DNA from: Ascoidea asiatica
Lineage: Eukaryota; Ascomycota; Saccharomycetes; Ascoideales; Ascoideaceae
DNA: 64,000 nt
NCBI GenBank assembly: GCA_001600695.1
Contig: BCKQ01000001.1
Location: 982,432-1,046,431 of the forward strand
Direction of reading: 5' to 3'
The notes below the pieces were generated by a model. The model was not told the origin of the DNA. It searched no databases and saw only the letters and a list, made by a program, of their open reading frames with translations. Positions within the stretch are counted from its first letter, which is position 1; each line of letters starts with the position of its first letter. Positions 1-9,490 of this stretch are shown here, piece after piece. Position numbers and translations under genes: made by a program.

Positions 1-648
1 CATGGAGGAGCACATGGAAAAATTAATTGAATTAAAACTCCAAAAAAATTCATGAAACCAAAAGAAAATGAAAATGCTCTAAGAGATTTTGGAGGAGCTT
101 TAATAAAAATTAACATTGAAACTAAAAATGGTAAAACAAAATGAATTAAACCATATGGTAACCAAGCTAAAATATCTAAAAATTTTAAATTTTTTTTTGA
201 TAAAATATTTGAATAATCATTACCAAATAATATTGTTTCTAAAGAAGGTAAAATTTGTACATTTATTGGAGGTCTAAGATTTGAATTTATTGAAGAAGAA
301 GAATAAAATAAAGATAACCAAGATAGAATTGGTAAAGAATATAAAAAAAATTGATTTGATATTGGAAATAATAATAATAAAGATAATGATAAAGTTAAAA
401 ATATTTTATTTGAAAGATTTAATAAATCTGAAATTATTAAGAAATTTGAAAAAGATAAAATTATTATAATATATTGTAAATCTAGTTTATTCCATTTATG
501 ATTTTTTAAATCATTAATTGTTAAGAATATATTAAAAGAAGTTTTTAATTCCGTTACTGATTTGGAAATTGAATTACAATTTTTATTTGACATTTTGTAT
601 TTTATGGTATATTTTATATTGTATAGTATAATAGAGAGATATATATAA
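1..648 (+). pseudogene. Decayed reading frame, no frameshift but six stops
   Basis: Frame 1 reads as protein-like sequence from the window edge to a TAA at 646, interrupted by TGA at 28, 142, 352 and 499 and TAA at 214 and 304. No frameshift is needed, and there are clear stretches such as LRDFGGALIKIN and CTFIGGLRFEF. All four TGA codons could be former Trp (TGG) and both TAA former Gln (CAA), that is G/C to A/T transitions. I do not recognise the protein. TGA is a stop in other genes of this window, so a simple nuclear recoding is unlikely. Possible sources are an old integrated cytoplasmic element (linear plasmid or RNA virus copy), a mitochondrial-type gene where TGA is Trp, or a dead host gene. 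The 5' part lies outside the window. Confidence 0.45.
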
Positions 649-649
649 A

Positions 650-686
650 GAGAGTGAGAGTGAGAGTGAGAGTGATAGTGATAGTA
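650..686. repeat. (GAGAGT)n-like microsatellite
   Basis: Tandem six-base units of GAGAGT/GATAGT run for about six copies just after the end of the decayed frame. No function is evident. Confidence 0.8.
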
Positions 687-1667
687 GGAAAGAGTATAGT
701 AATAATTAAGTAGAGCTAATCACGACAATAATTATGTGCAATTTTAGTTACTTATATATTATAATGAAAAATCACTTAATTTACGAGTTAAATTGGATTA
801 AAGTGATATGAATAGGGTTTGAATAGAATGGTTTAAGACAATAGATATCATAGTTGATTATTCATAGGATAATACATTGACAATAGTATTGAAATTGAGA
901 AGAAATCATTATCATATTATCATAAGCTAGTCTAAGAAGATTGGAAGAGAATAATTATTTAGGATTATGAGAAGACTCTGGATCGAGAAATAAAAATTAT
1001 TTAGGAATGAAATAAAGTGAAATAATTCAAGAATAAAGAAAATACTTGAAAATAATTGAAAATAATTGAAAATAATTGAAAATAATAGATCATAAATAAA
1101 GGGTATTTTTGTGGTAGTGGTCGGGATAAGGTCTTTTGATTGGCTGACTGGATCCCCAGACAAAGTCATTATTTATTATTCTATTACGCTGGTGGCAGTG
1201 GTGGCTTACTGATTGATTGTGTTAGCAGCTATTTATTTATTATCTCGCTGGATCTTATCAGTTCTGTTTAGTTCAGTTCAGTTCTTGTTCTGCCCGTGTG
1301 GCCTGCCGTGGAAAAAGACTGAATCGAGTGTTGTCCATAAGGAGACCCGTCTTTTTGGCTTCGGTTTGGTTTCCATTTATTTTTGTCCGTGATTCTGTTA
1401 TATAGGACATTTAGTTTCTAATTACAGGGTATACTGCTGGTCCTAGATCTGTCTCATCTGCGGTATCTCGAATAAACATCAAATAACATCGAATATAAGA
1501 ATATTACTGAAGTAGGATAATAATTAGATAAATAAATAGATAATAGATAATGAATAATCAATCAATCAATTATAATCAATAATCAACACATCAATACATT
1601 AACCAATTCAATAATCAATCATTATAACAAAACTCATCCAATTACAATTATTTCACAACTTTCATCA
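687..1667. other. Intergenic region upstream of TFC3
   Basis: No credible gene. It is AT-rich, with a short tandem repeat at 1046-1085 and a more GC-rich block at about 1180-1460 that probably holds the promoter sites of TFC3. The last 150 bases before the ATG at 1668 are A/C/T-rich, like a yeast 5' leader. Confidence 0.5.
1046..1085. repeat. Four tandem copies of TTGAAAATAA (10-bp unit)
   Basis: Four exact 10-base units place GAA at 1048, 1058, 1068 and 1078. This spacing fits a step-type heat-shock element (nGAAn every 10 bp), though a simple AT-rich microsatellite is equally possible. It lies about 590 bp upstream of TFC3. Confidence 0.7.
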
Positions 1668-4600
1668 ATGAGTGCAGTTTGTTCTCTTGATGAACTTGTA
1701 GATTATATCATTGAGCAAGTCGCTTATGAATCTGATGATGGTTTATCTTTAAATTTATTATGGAATATAATCAAGTTAAAACTAAATTTAAATCCAAATC
1801 AAAATTTATCAATTGATTTTAAAACTTCAATATGGAAACTATTAATAAATGAAAAAGATTTATTATTATATGATAAAATTATCAATAATGATAATAATAT
1901 TGATAATTTAAATCGAATTTCAATAAAAAAAAATTATATAAATTTAATTTCAAATGATATTAATAATGATATTGATAAAAATTTAATTTTAAAATTAAAT
2001 TTGGATCATCAATATCTTATATTAACTGGTGAAAATAAATTAAATTCAAATATTGGTATAAATTCATTTAATATTTTAAAATTAATTATAAAAAAAAAAT
2101 ATAATGGACTTTTAGTTTTAGATATACCAAAATTTATTGGTCAAGATCCAAGAAGTTTAACATCAAGAATAAAAATTTTAAAAAAAAAAAATTTAATAAA
2201 TTCAATTCAAATTACTCATTCTAAAAGAATTACTCATATTTTAGTATACTATAAATTCTTTAATCAATTTAATTCTCTTTATAATAATCAAAATAATCAA
2301 AATAATCAAAATGATCAAAATATTGATAATGATTATTATATACATTCAATTTCAAAAAAATTAATTGTAGATTTAATTAAAAATGCTCCAAATAATATTA
2401 GAAGTGTAAGAGATTTAAAAATTCAATTAAATTTAAATAATTTAAATTCAAATAAAAGATCTTTTAAAAATTTAATAAATTCTCTTGTTACAAATAATTA
2501 TTTGAAAAAAGTTTTAGCTCCAACTAAAATTAATTCAAATAAAAAATTATTATGTCTTTTATATTTAAAAGATTTCAATTCAACTTCAAATAATGATAAT
2601 AATAATAATAATGATTCTGATTCAAATGATGAATTTGATTCAGATTCAGATCTAGATCTGGATTTAGATTCTGATGAAGACTCAAATGAAGATAATGAAG
2701 AAAATGAAAATCAGATTGAAAATCAAGAATTGGAAATTGAAAATGAAATTGAAAATAAAAATAAAATTAATCTTAATACTCATTCAATTCCTTTAATTAA
2801 TTCATTATTTCCATTAGAAAATCAATTACTTAAATTATCTGAAATTTCTAAAAATAATGGAATTTCAACTATGTTCCTACAAAAAAAGACTTTAGGTTGT
2901 AATACTTCAAGAACTTTTCATAAATATATGGATCTTTTTACAATTTCTATTAATAATAATAATAATAATAATTTAAATAATTTAATTAATAATATAACTG
3001 ATATTAATATAAATGATTATTATAAAATTATTAGAGGTTATGATTTTTCTGGTAAAACTAAATTTTATAGATATTTTTCAAAAATTAATTATATCTCTAA
3101 TTTTAATAATAATATTGATTTTAATAATTATAATAATATAAATAAATTTAATTTAATTAATGAAAAAAAAAATTATGATAATTTACCAATTGTTAATTTT
3201 AATAATCTTAAATTTTTTAAAAGTTCTTTAACTTCAAATCCTTTACATTTAATGAAAGATGAATTTAATAATTTTTATATAATTTGGCATGGTATGGAAA
3301 GATCAATATATTCATTAAAATCTATAAATTATTTTAAATTTACTATAATTAATGGAAATTTAAAAGAAATTCAATTAAATGATAAAAAAAATTTATCTCC
3401 AAGTAAAAATAATATTAATAAAATTGTTACTAAACCTAATGGTAAACCTAGAGGTAGACCAAGAAAAATTATTGATGAATCAAAAATAGTTAAACCAAAA
3501 ATTAAAGGTAAAAGAGGTAGACCAAAGAAAGTTACTAACAAAATTGAAAAAATTTCAAAAATTGAAAAAATTATTGAAATTAATAAAGAAAATAGTACCA
3601 ATAACAATGATAATGATATAAATATTAAGGAAAATAATAATAAAAAAAATGATAAGGATAAGAGCAATGATAATACGAATAATACTACCGATGAAGAAAT
3701 GGTTGATGCTTTGGAAACAATTGAATCAAACAAAGTTGATAAAGTGAATGATGTTAATGAAGTTGATAATACGAACGATGTTAATGAATTTGATAAAACT
3801 GATAAAGTCATTGAAATTAGTAATGTTGATAAAGTTAATGATGTTAATAATACAGATGAAATTAATGAAGTTTTATCAAATATTAATGAAAAAGTTTCTT
3901 TACCAAACACTTCAAATGAAAATATGAGTAAAGAAACTATAAATGAATCTTCAAAAGAAAACAATATTTCTTCAGATGTTATAGATCCCTCAATTCATAA
4001 TGATTCAAGTACAAACTCAACATATTATACTGCTTCTTCGAAGGGTGAGCTAAATAATTCAAATCCAAACTCAAAAGAAAATGAAATTGTAAGTGATTTT
4101 AATAAAAATGATAATATTGTAGATCAGGATACGACTATGATTGAAAATAATTCTCAAAATTCAGTTTGTACTACTGTTGCAAATGATATCAATGAAAAGA
4201 GTATTGAAAAGAATATTGAAGAGAATATTGAAAAGAATAATTCCACTACTACTGAAAATAAAGAAGAAATTAATGTTGAAAAAAGTGATGAAAATATTGC
4301 TGAAAATATAGTTGAGGAGGATATTGAATATAATAAAAATCAAAATCAAATTCCGTCAGATAAGGCTGGCGAAATGTTAATTGAAGCTTCAATTGATATG
4401 TCAATTGCTAAACAATCTGTTTTAGTAAATGATAGCTTGAAAGGAGATTATCTTCAAATTCCTGAAACCAATTATTTAACAGAACAAGAAGATAATAATG
4501 ATAATAATGATAATAATGATAATAATGATAATGATATTATTATCAACGATCTCAATCAAATAAAAATGCAAAGACCTTTAGATAGTCTAAACATTAATTT

Positions 4601-7214
4601 CAATTCGACTGGGAATACAAATGGATCAAAAACTATTAGATTTTCAAGTTTAAATAATAATAATAATGGTCATAATTTTGGAGGAGGATCTTTTTCTGCA
4701 ATTAAAAGAAGAAAAGCTCTTATGGAAGTTGTTGAAGAAAATGAAGGAATTGTTTATTTGAACAGACAATTTAGGAATATTTTAACTCAAAAAAGTGGAA
4801 ATGGATATGAAGTTGATTTTCGAACCGTGAGGAGGGACGTTGCCGAGTTACAAAAGCAGGGTAAGCTCGTAGTACACAATTTCAACCTTTTGCTCCAAAA
4901 CAATCAATCCATTCCTAGAAAGTTGGTAATGGTTCCAAGTCTTGTTTCAGATATCAACAAGATTCAGTCCATGAAGGATAGGGCTCAATTGGAACATGAA
5001 AAAAAGAATTATACCAAGCCTAACTTCAATGTCATGGATGTGGATGTTACATTGTATAATTCAGACTTTGAGAACGCTCTAAAACCCAAGCCACCCAAGA
5101 TTAAAAAAGATAAGAATATTGATAAAGATGGTGAAATAAAATTGAAAAGAGAGAAAGCAATGTTGAAGAAATTAGAAAAACGAAAGAAAAGAGAAGATGC
5201 TAAAAAATTGAAGGCTCTTAAAAAGGCCAATGGTGAATTTGATGGAGATTTAAAAAAAAAGAAGAAGAAATCAAGTAAAGGTGTTAGAAAATCTAGTGGT
5301 AATCGAAAATCTAAAAAAGATAAAGATAAGGATAAGGACAATGATAAGTATGGTAAAAATGGCAATTCTGAAGGAAATGAAGGTGATGACAATAATGGTG
5401 AAAATAATAATAATCATAATAATAATAATAGTAGCAAACATAATAGTAATAATTCTAATAACTCTAATAATAATGAAAATAATTCTGATTCTAATTCAAG
5501 TTCTCTGGAGGGTGATAATAGTGAAGAAGAAGAAGACGATGAAATGGTTGTTTCTAAAAAATTAACGTTTCAAGGAAGAAAAAGAAAAAGAGGTACAACA
5601 AAATCTAATAATTCAACAAAAGTTTCAAAAACAAATAATGGTATAAAAAATACATTAAATAAAAGGAAAAGTAGAATGAAATATGAGCTTAATCAAGAAG
5701 AAGCTATTACATTATTTAGAGCCATTACAATTACTAGAACACTTTCAGCCCAAGGATTAATTGCTTGGGATAAAATTGCAGAATATTTTGGTAATACAAC
5801 ACAATTAATTTTAAGAAAAAAATGGCCAAAAATTAGAAAAATTATTGGTGGTGAAAAAGGAACAAAACAAGCATTTGATGCATGGGAAAAGATATTATTA
5901 AATTCAATTGAAAAAAAAGAAATTAATTATGAAGATGTTGTAAATGTTAATCTTAAAAAATTTCTTAAAATTTGGAAAGATGTTGAAGGTACTGAATTAC
6001 CTAATAAAGATCCATTTGAATTTTATGATGAAATTGAAGATAATAGAAAAAAATATGTATTTATTGGAGAAGAAGAATCAATTCAAAATGCATGTGATGA
6101 TTATTGTTCAGAAAAATCTATGATTCAAAGATTTAATGCAATTGCAAATCATACATTTTTTTATAAATATAAAATTAGTGAAAAGGATTTGGAAAAAAGT
6201 TTTAAAAATAAAAATAAAAAAATTCTTAATAAAAGTAGGAATAATAATCATAAAGATATTTATAGTGAAAATGAGTTTGTAACTGATTTTGAAAGTGAAA
6301 TTGAAAGTGAGAAAGAAAAGGAAAATAAAGATGAAGATAAAAATAATATTGAGATTGAAGAAAAAGAAAAAGAAGAAGAAGATAATAATAGTGTTGAAAA
6401 AAAGAAAAGGAAAGAAATTGTTAAACAAACAATTAAAGCAATTTTTGCTACAGATCCTAAAAATTATACAGCAGAAGCTTCCAAAAAGATTTTAAAACAA
6501 TTTAGTGAAAAAGAATGTACAGAAGCCTTAAAAGAAATGGATAAAGAAAAACAAATAATTTTTCAATTAAAACCAGGTACACCAAATTTTATTTTAACGG
6601 AAGAAGTTTTAAATCCAATTGAAGGATTTAAAATTGATGATTCATTTTTTGAAGATAGTAAAAAATTTTATAATATTTTAACAGAAATTTTAAATTCAGA
6701 ACAAGCTTTAGTACTTTCACCAGCAATTGGTAATGGATCAATGGCATTATTAATTGATTTAGGAATTTTAATGAAAAAGATTAATTTTTTTAGATCAGAT
6801 AAAATAGTTACATCAATTTTAACAAATTATATTTCTAGAGAACTTGAAAGAGAGAAATTAGATTGTGATATAATAGTTAAAAAAAAATTAGATGTTAATT
6901 TATTAGATGAGAAATTGTTACCAATAATTCCAGTACCCAATGGATTACCATGTTGCAAGATATGGATTGATGTTCAAGGTAATATTAATTTAAAGATTTG
7001 GAGAAGAATTATTATTATTATACTATCGTTAATTGTTTTTAGACCAGGTATAACATTTGAAAATATTTTTAAGAAAATTAAAATTTTAGTCACACAAGAT
7101 GAATTAAAAGAAGTTTTTGATTGGATGGTCAAAAAGAAATGTATTGGAACCAGAAAATTACATGATTGTGAATATTTCTGGGTTCAACCTGGATGGATAA
7201 ATATTCTTGAATAA
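1668..7214 (+). CDS. TFC3: TFIIIC subunit tau138 (Tfc3), greatly expanded
   Basis: This is the largest subunit of RNA polymerase III factor TFIIIC, which contacts the B box of tRNA genes. The N-terminal winged-helix region (about residues 1-200) includes the family signature GQDPRS-T-RIK near residue 158, and the C-terminal region after about 1400 is again globular. At 1848 aa it is far longer than the roughly 1160-aa Saccharomyces protein. The excess is Asn/Asp/Glu-rich low-complexity sequence, about residues 300-360 and 560-1000, plus a Lys-rich and Asn-rich block at about 1140-1320. Two AT-hook motifs (RGRPRK and RGRPKK) sit near residues 593 and 617. The start is the first ATG of the frame, immediately before the conserved helix. 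Identity is well supported. A DNA-binding role for the AT-hooks is inference. Confidence 0.92.
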   Translation: MSAVCSLDELVDYIIEQVAYESDDGLSLNLLWNIIKLKLNLNPNQNLSIDFKTSIWKLLINEKDLLLYDKIINNDNNIDNLNRISIKKNYINLISNDINNDIDKNLILKLNLDHQYLILTGENKLNSNIGINSFNILKLIIKKKYNGLLVLDIPKFIGQDPRSLTSRIKILKKKNLINSIQITHSKRITHILVYYKFFNQFNSLYNNQNNQNNQNDQNIDNDYYIHSISKKLIVDLIKNAPNNIRSVRDLKIQLNLNNLNSNKRSFKNLINSLVTNNYLKKVLAPTKINSNKKLLCLLYLKDFNSTSNNDNNNNNDSDSNDEFDSDSDLDLDLDSDEDSNEDNEENENQIENQELEIENEIENKNKINLNTHSIPLINSLFPLENQLLKLSEISKNNGISTMFLQKKTLGCNTSRTFHKYMDLFTISINNNNNNNLNNLINNITDININDYYKIIRGYDFSGKTKFYRYFSKINYISNFNNNIDFNNYNNINKFNLINEKKNYDNLPIVNFNNLKFFKSSLTSNPLHLMKDEFNNFYIIWHGMERSIYSLKSINYFKFTIINGNLKEIQLNDKKNLSPSKNNINKIVTKPNGKPRGRPRKIIDESKIVKPKIKGKRGRPKKVTNKIEKISKIEKIIEINKENSTNNNDNDINIKENNNKKNDKDKSNDNTNNTTDEEMVDALETIESNKVDKVNDVNEVDNTNDVNEFDKTDKVIEISNVDKVNDVNNTDEINEVLSNINEKVSLPNTSNENMSKETINESSKENNISSDVIDPSIHNDSSTNSTYYTASSKGELNNSNPNSKENEIVSDFNKNDNIVDQDTTMIENNSQNSVCTTVANDINEKSIEKNIEENIEKNNSTTTENKEEINVEKSDENIAENIVEEDIEYNKNQNQIPSDKAGEMLIEASIDMSIAKQSVLVNDSLKGDYLQIPETNYLTEQEDNNDNNDNNDNNDNDIIINDLNQIKMQRPLDSLNINFNSTGNTNGSKTIRFSSLNNNNNGHNFGGGSFSAIKRRKALMEVVEENEGIVYLNRQFRNILTQKSGNGYEVDFRTVRRDVAELQKQGKLVVHNFNLLLQNNQSIPRKLVMVPSLVSDINKIQSMKDRAQLEHEKKNYTKPNFNVMDVDVTLYNSDFENALKPKPPKIKKDKNIDKDGEIKLKREKAMLKKLEKRKKREDAKKLKALKKANGEFDGDLKKKKKKSSKGVRKSSGNRKSKKDKDKDKDNDKYGKNGNSEGNEGDDNNGENNNNHNNNNSSKHNSNNSNNSNNNENNSDSNSSSLEGDNSEEEEDDEMVVSKKLTFQGRKRKRGTTKSNNSTKVSKTNNGIKNTLNKRKSRMKYELNQEEAITLFRAITITRTLSAQGLIAWDKIAEYFGNTTQLILRKKWPKIRKIIGGEKGTKQAFDAWEKILLNSIEKKEINYEDVVNVNLKKFLKIWKDVEGTELPNKDPFEFYDEIEDNRKKYVFIGEEESIQNACDDYCSEKSMIQRFNAIANHTFFYKYKISEKDLEKSFKNKNKKILNKSRNNNHKDIYSENEFVTDFESEIESEKEKENKDEDKNNIEIEEKEKEEEDNNSVEKKKRKEIVKQTIKAIFATDPKNYTAEASKKILKQFSEKECTEALKEMDKEKQIIFQLKPGTPNFILTEEVLNPIEGFKIDDSFFEDSKKFYNILTEILNSEQALVLSPAIGNGSMALLIDLGILMKKINFFRSDKIVTSILTNYISRELEREKLDCDIIVKKKLDVNLLDEKLLPIIPVPNGLPCCKIWIDVQGNINLKIWRRIIIIILSLIVFRPGITFENIFKKIKILVTQDELKEVFDWMVKKKCIGTRKLHDCEYFWVQPGWINILE

Positions 7215-7840
7215 GAATAATATGATATCAATTGATTATTTCATTTCTTATTAAATGGGTAACTCTATTTCTTATTATTTCTTGTTATATTTGTGGTTAT
7301 TTGTGGTTTTGAATGAAAAGAATGTGGTAATGTGAGCTTACGTAAGAATGCGTGGTCCGAGGCTGGGCAGAGCAGTGAACACACGGGCCGGAAGCTAACT
7401 GCAGGGCTCTGCTCCGATCCTTCAGAATGGTAACAAAATGGAATATTCCTTAGCCAAGGCAAAAAAAAGGCTATTTTCCAAGTTGACGTTGAATAGGGAG
7501 AAGGAGGAGGAGCAGTTCACATCCGTTGCTTGCTGAGAGTTTGTTAAATGATCTACTAAAGAAACAATGAAATAGAGAGATATTGAGATAATGAAAGAAT
7601 GAAATAATAAAATAATGGTTGATACTTTACTATTTCACTATTTTATATGTGATTCAGATATTATTTAAAGTAGTTTATTAACATATTGTATATTTATTGT
7701 ATTAGTTATATTTTTTATTCTTTTTTAGTGTGTTTTTGTTAGTTTGTTATTATATACTTTAATTAATTTGTACTTTTGTTTTTATATTTTATTATTTTTA
7801 TATTACATATAATATAATTAAGATTAGATAATATTAAAAG
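7215..7840. other. Intergenic region TFC3-SSO
   Basis: No gene recognised. A GC-rich block at about 7325-7545, with GGCTGGGCAGAGCAG and AGGAGGAGGAGCAG, stands out from the AT background and probably carries the upstream activating sites of the syntaxin gene. I looked for tRNA, snRNA and SRP RNA motifs here and found none. The 150 bases before the ATG at 7841 are T/A-rich. Confidence 0.45.
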
Positions 7841-8797
7841 ATGAATTATTTTGGTAATATGGGTGGTGGAACTTATGATAGAGTTCAAAGAGAAAATAGT
7901 ATTTATACTTCAAATACAGTTGATGATCCATTTAGGGAATCATATGAAATGAATCCATTTGGATCAGATAATGAATATGATAATGATAATAATAATAATG
8001 ATAATTTTATTCAATTTAGTAATAAAATGATATCAATTAATAATAAATTAGATGATTTTTCAAGTTATTTAAATAATATAAAAAGTAAAGAATATGAATT
8101 AATTAATGAAATTAATAATGAACAAAAATTAAATAATCAAGAAGAATTAAAAAATTTAATGATTTCTATAAAATCTTTACAATATCAAATTAAAAATGAT
8201 ATAAAATCTTTAAGAAATTTATGTAATAATGATTTATTAAAATTAGATCAAACAAATAATATAAAATCAAGATTTATGGAATTAATTGAAAAATTTAGAA
8301 AAAATGAATTAAATTATTCAAATAAAATTAAAGATGAAAATATTAAAGAATTTAAAATTATTAATCCAAATGCTACAAATGATGAAATTAATCAATATCT
8401 TAATAGTAATCAAGATAATAATGAAATATTTTCAAATTTCTTATTAGAAACTTCTTCTTCTTCTTCTTTAAAAAAAAAAGAAAATGAAAAATTAATTAAT
8501 AATGTAAAATCAAGAAATGAAGAAATTTTAAAAATTGAAAAAGATATGAATGAATTACTTGAATTATTTGAAGAAATGGAAACTTTAATAATTGAACAAG
8601 ATGAAACTTTAGAAGATATTGATACTAATATTTCTCAAACTAATGATAATCTTCATGAAGCTGATATAAAATTTAATCAAGCACTTAAAAAAGCAAAAAA
8701 ATCAAGAAAAAGAAAAATATGGTGTATATTTATTAGTGTTTTAATTGTTTTAATTCTCATAGCAATCATCATAGTTGTAATAATCACTCAAACATAA
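7841..8797 (+). CDS. SSO1: Plasma-membrane t-SNARE, syntaxin Sso1/2
   Basis: This Qa-SNARE of the plasma membrane pairs with Sec9 and Snc1/2 to fuse secretory vesicles. The 318-aa protein has an Asn-rich N-terminus, a helical Habc-type region (about residues 60-190), a SNARE motif at about residues 222-285 with the zero-layer Gln in the segment LIIEQDE (about Q253), a basic juxtamembrane KKAKKSRKRK stretch and a C-terminal transmembrane helix from about residue 294. A six-Ser run interrupts the linker before the SNARE motif. Length and layout match fungal Sso proteins. Which Saccharomyces paralogue it corresponds to cannot be decided, so the symbol stands for the family. It is followed by an AT-rich 3' region. 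Confidence 0.9.
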   Translation: MNYFGNMGGGTYDRVQRENSIYTSNTVDDPFRESYEMNPFGSDNEYDNDNNNNDNFIQFSNKMISINNKLDDFSSYLNNIKSKEYELINEINNEQKLNNQEELKNLMISIKSLQYQIKNDIKSLRNLCNNDLLKLDQTNNIKSRFMELIEKFRKNELNYSNKIKDENIKEFKIINPNATNDEINQYLNSNQDNNEIFSNFLLETSSSSSLKKKENEKLINNVKSRNEEILKIEKDMNELLELFEEMETLIIEQDETLEDIDTNISQTNDNLHEADIKFNQALKKAKKSRKRKIWCIFISVLIVLILIAIIIVVIITQT

Positions 8798-9490
8798 TTT
8801 TTCTTTTCTATATTTGCTTATTCTCTTCTCTTCTAATAACATAATCAATTTACATAAATATTAATAACAATAAAAGCTCGTTTATCAATAAAAATTCTTA
8901 AAAATAATTAACGTTACCATTTTTCTGTTAATTTGCCCAGAAACAAGAAACAAACTAAAAATAAAAAAAACAAACCGAAATCTGCAGCTTGGCAATTCCT
9001 GCATGCAAATACATACACTTGACTGTCGCCAATTTCATGGACGTACTAAACACGTGGTTTACCCTCGGTTTTTGTTTGTTTACTTTTCTTTAATTTTGAA
9101 TTTTGAATCTTTTTTGTTTTTGTTTTTGTTTTTGATTCTGAATTTGAATTTGAAATTAATTTGAATTCAATTTCGAGATTGAAATCGAAGTTGAAATTGG
9201 ACTTTTCGATTCAAACTCATCTGCTTTTGCTTCTTCTGTTACCAAAAACACTTTTGTTAGGTGTGTTTTCATATATTTATTCAGTGGTTGTTGTGCTTTT
9301 GTTTTTGGTTTGTGCTTCGCGTTCTTTGTTTCTTTACCTTTCTTCTCATGCATTCTTAAATTTATATTCCCATTTCAATAATAATTATCATTTTATTTAC
9401 AAATCAAATTAACTCAAGTTAAGTTAACCCAAGTTATTAGTTTCTTCAATCGTTATTATTCACTTGATTCCTTTCTTTAAATCATATGAA
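8798..9490. other. Intergenic region upstream of the Asn-rich coiled-coil gene
   Basis: No gene supported. At 9115-9200 there is a run of TTTTTG and GAATTTGAAT-type units, and both strands have short open frames here that look like products of the repeats. CACGTG at about 9051 is a possible E-box. Confidence 0.4.

Noticed and set aside
281-469. 62-codon Lys/Ile-rich frame
   Set aside because: It overlaps the better-supported decayed frame in another phase and consists of AT-rich repetitive codons.
1-648. A nuclear code with TGA as Trp
   Set aside because: SSF1, ARP1 and the gene at 9491-12757 end in TGA at the expected C-termini, so TGA is a stop in the nucleus.
3371-3964. Long antisense open frame within TFC3
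   Set aside because: It is the complement of low-complexity Asn/Asp/Lys coding sequence, with hydrophobic Ser/Leu-rich translation typical of shadows.
7325-7545. Possible structured RNA gene (SRP or RNase P RNA)
   Set aside because: The block is GC-rich but lacks the conserved core motifs of those RNAs and a Pol III terminator at a suitable place.
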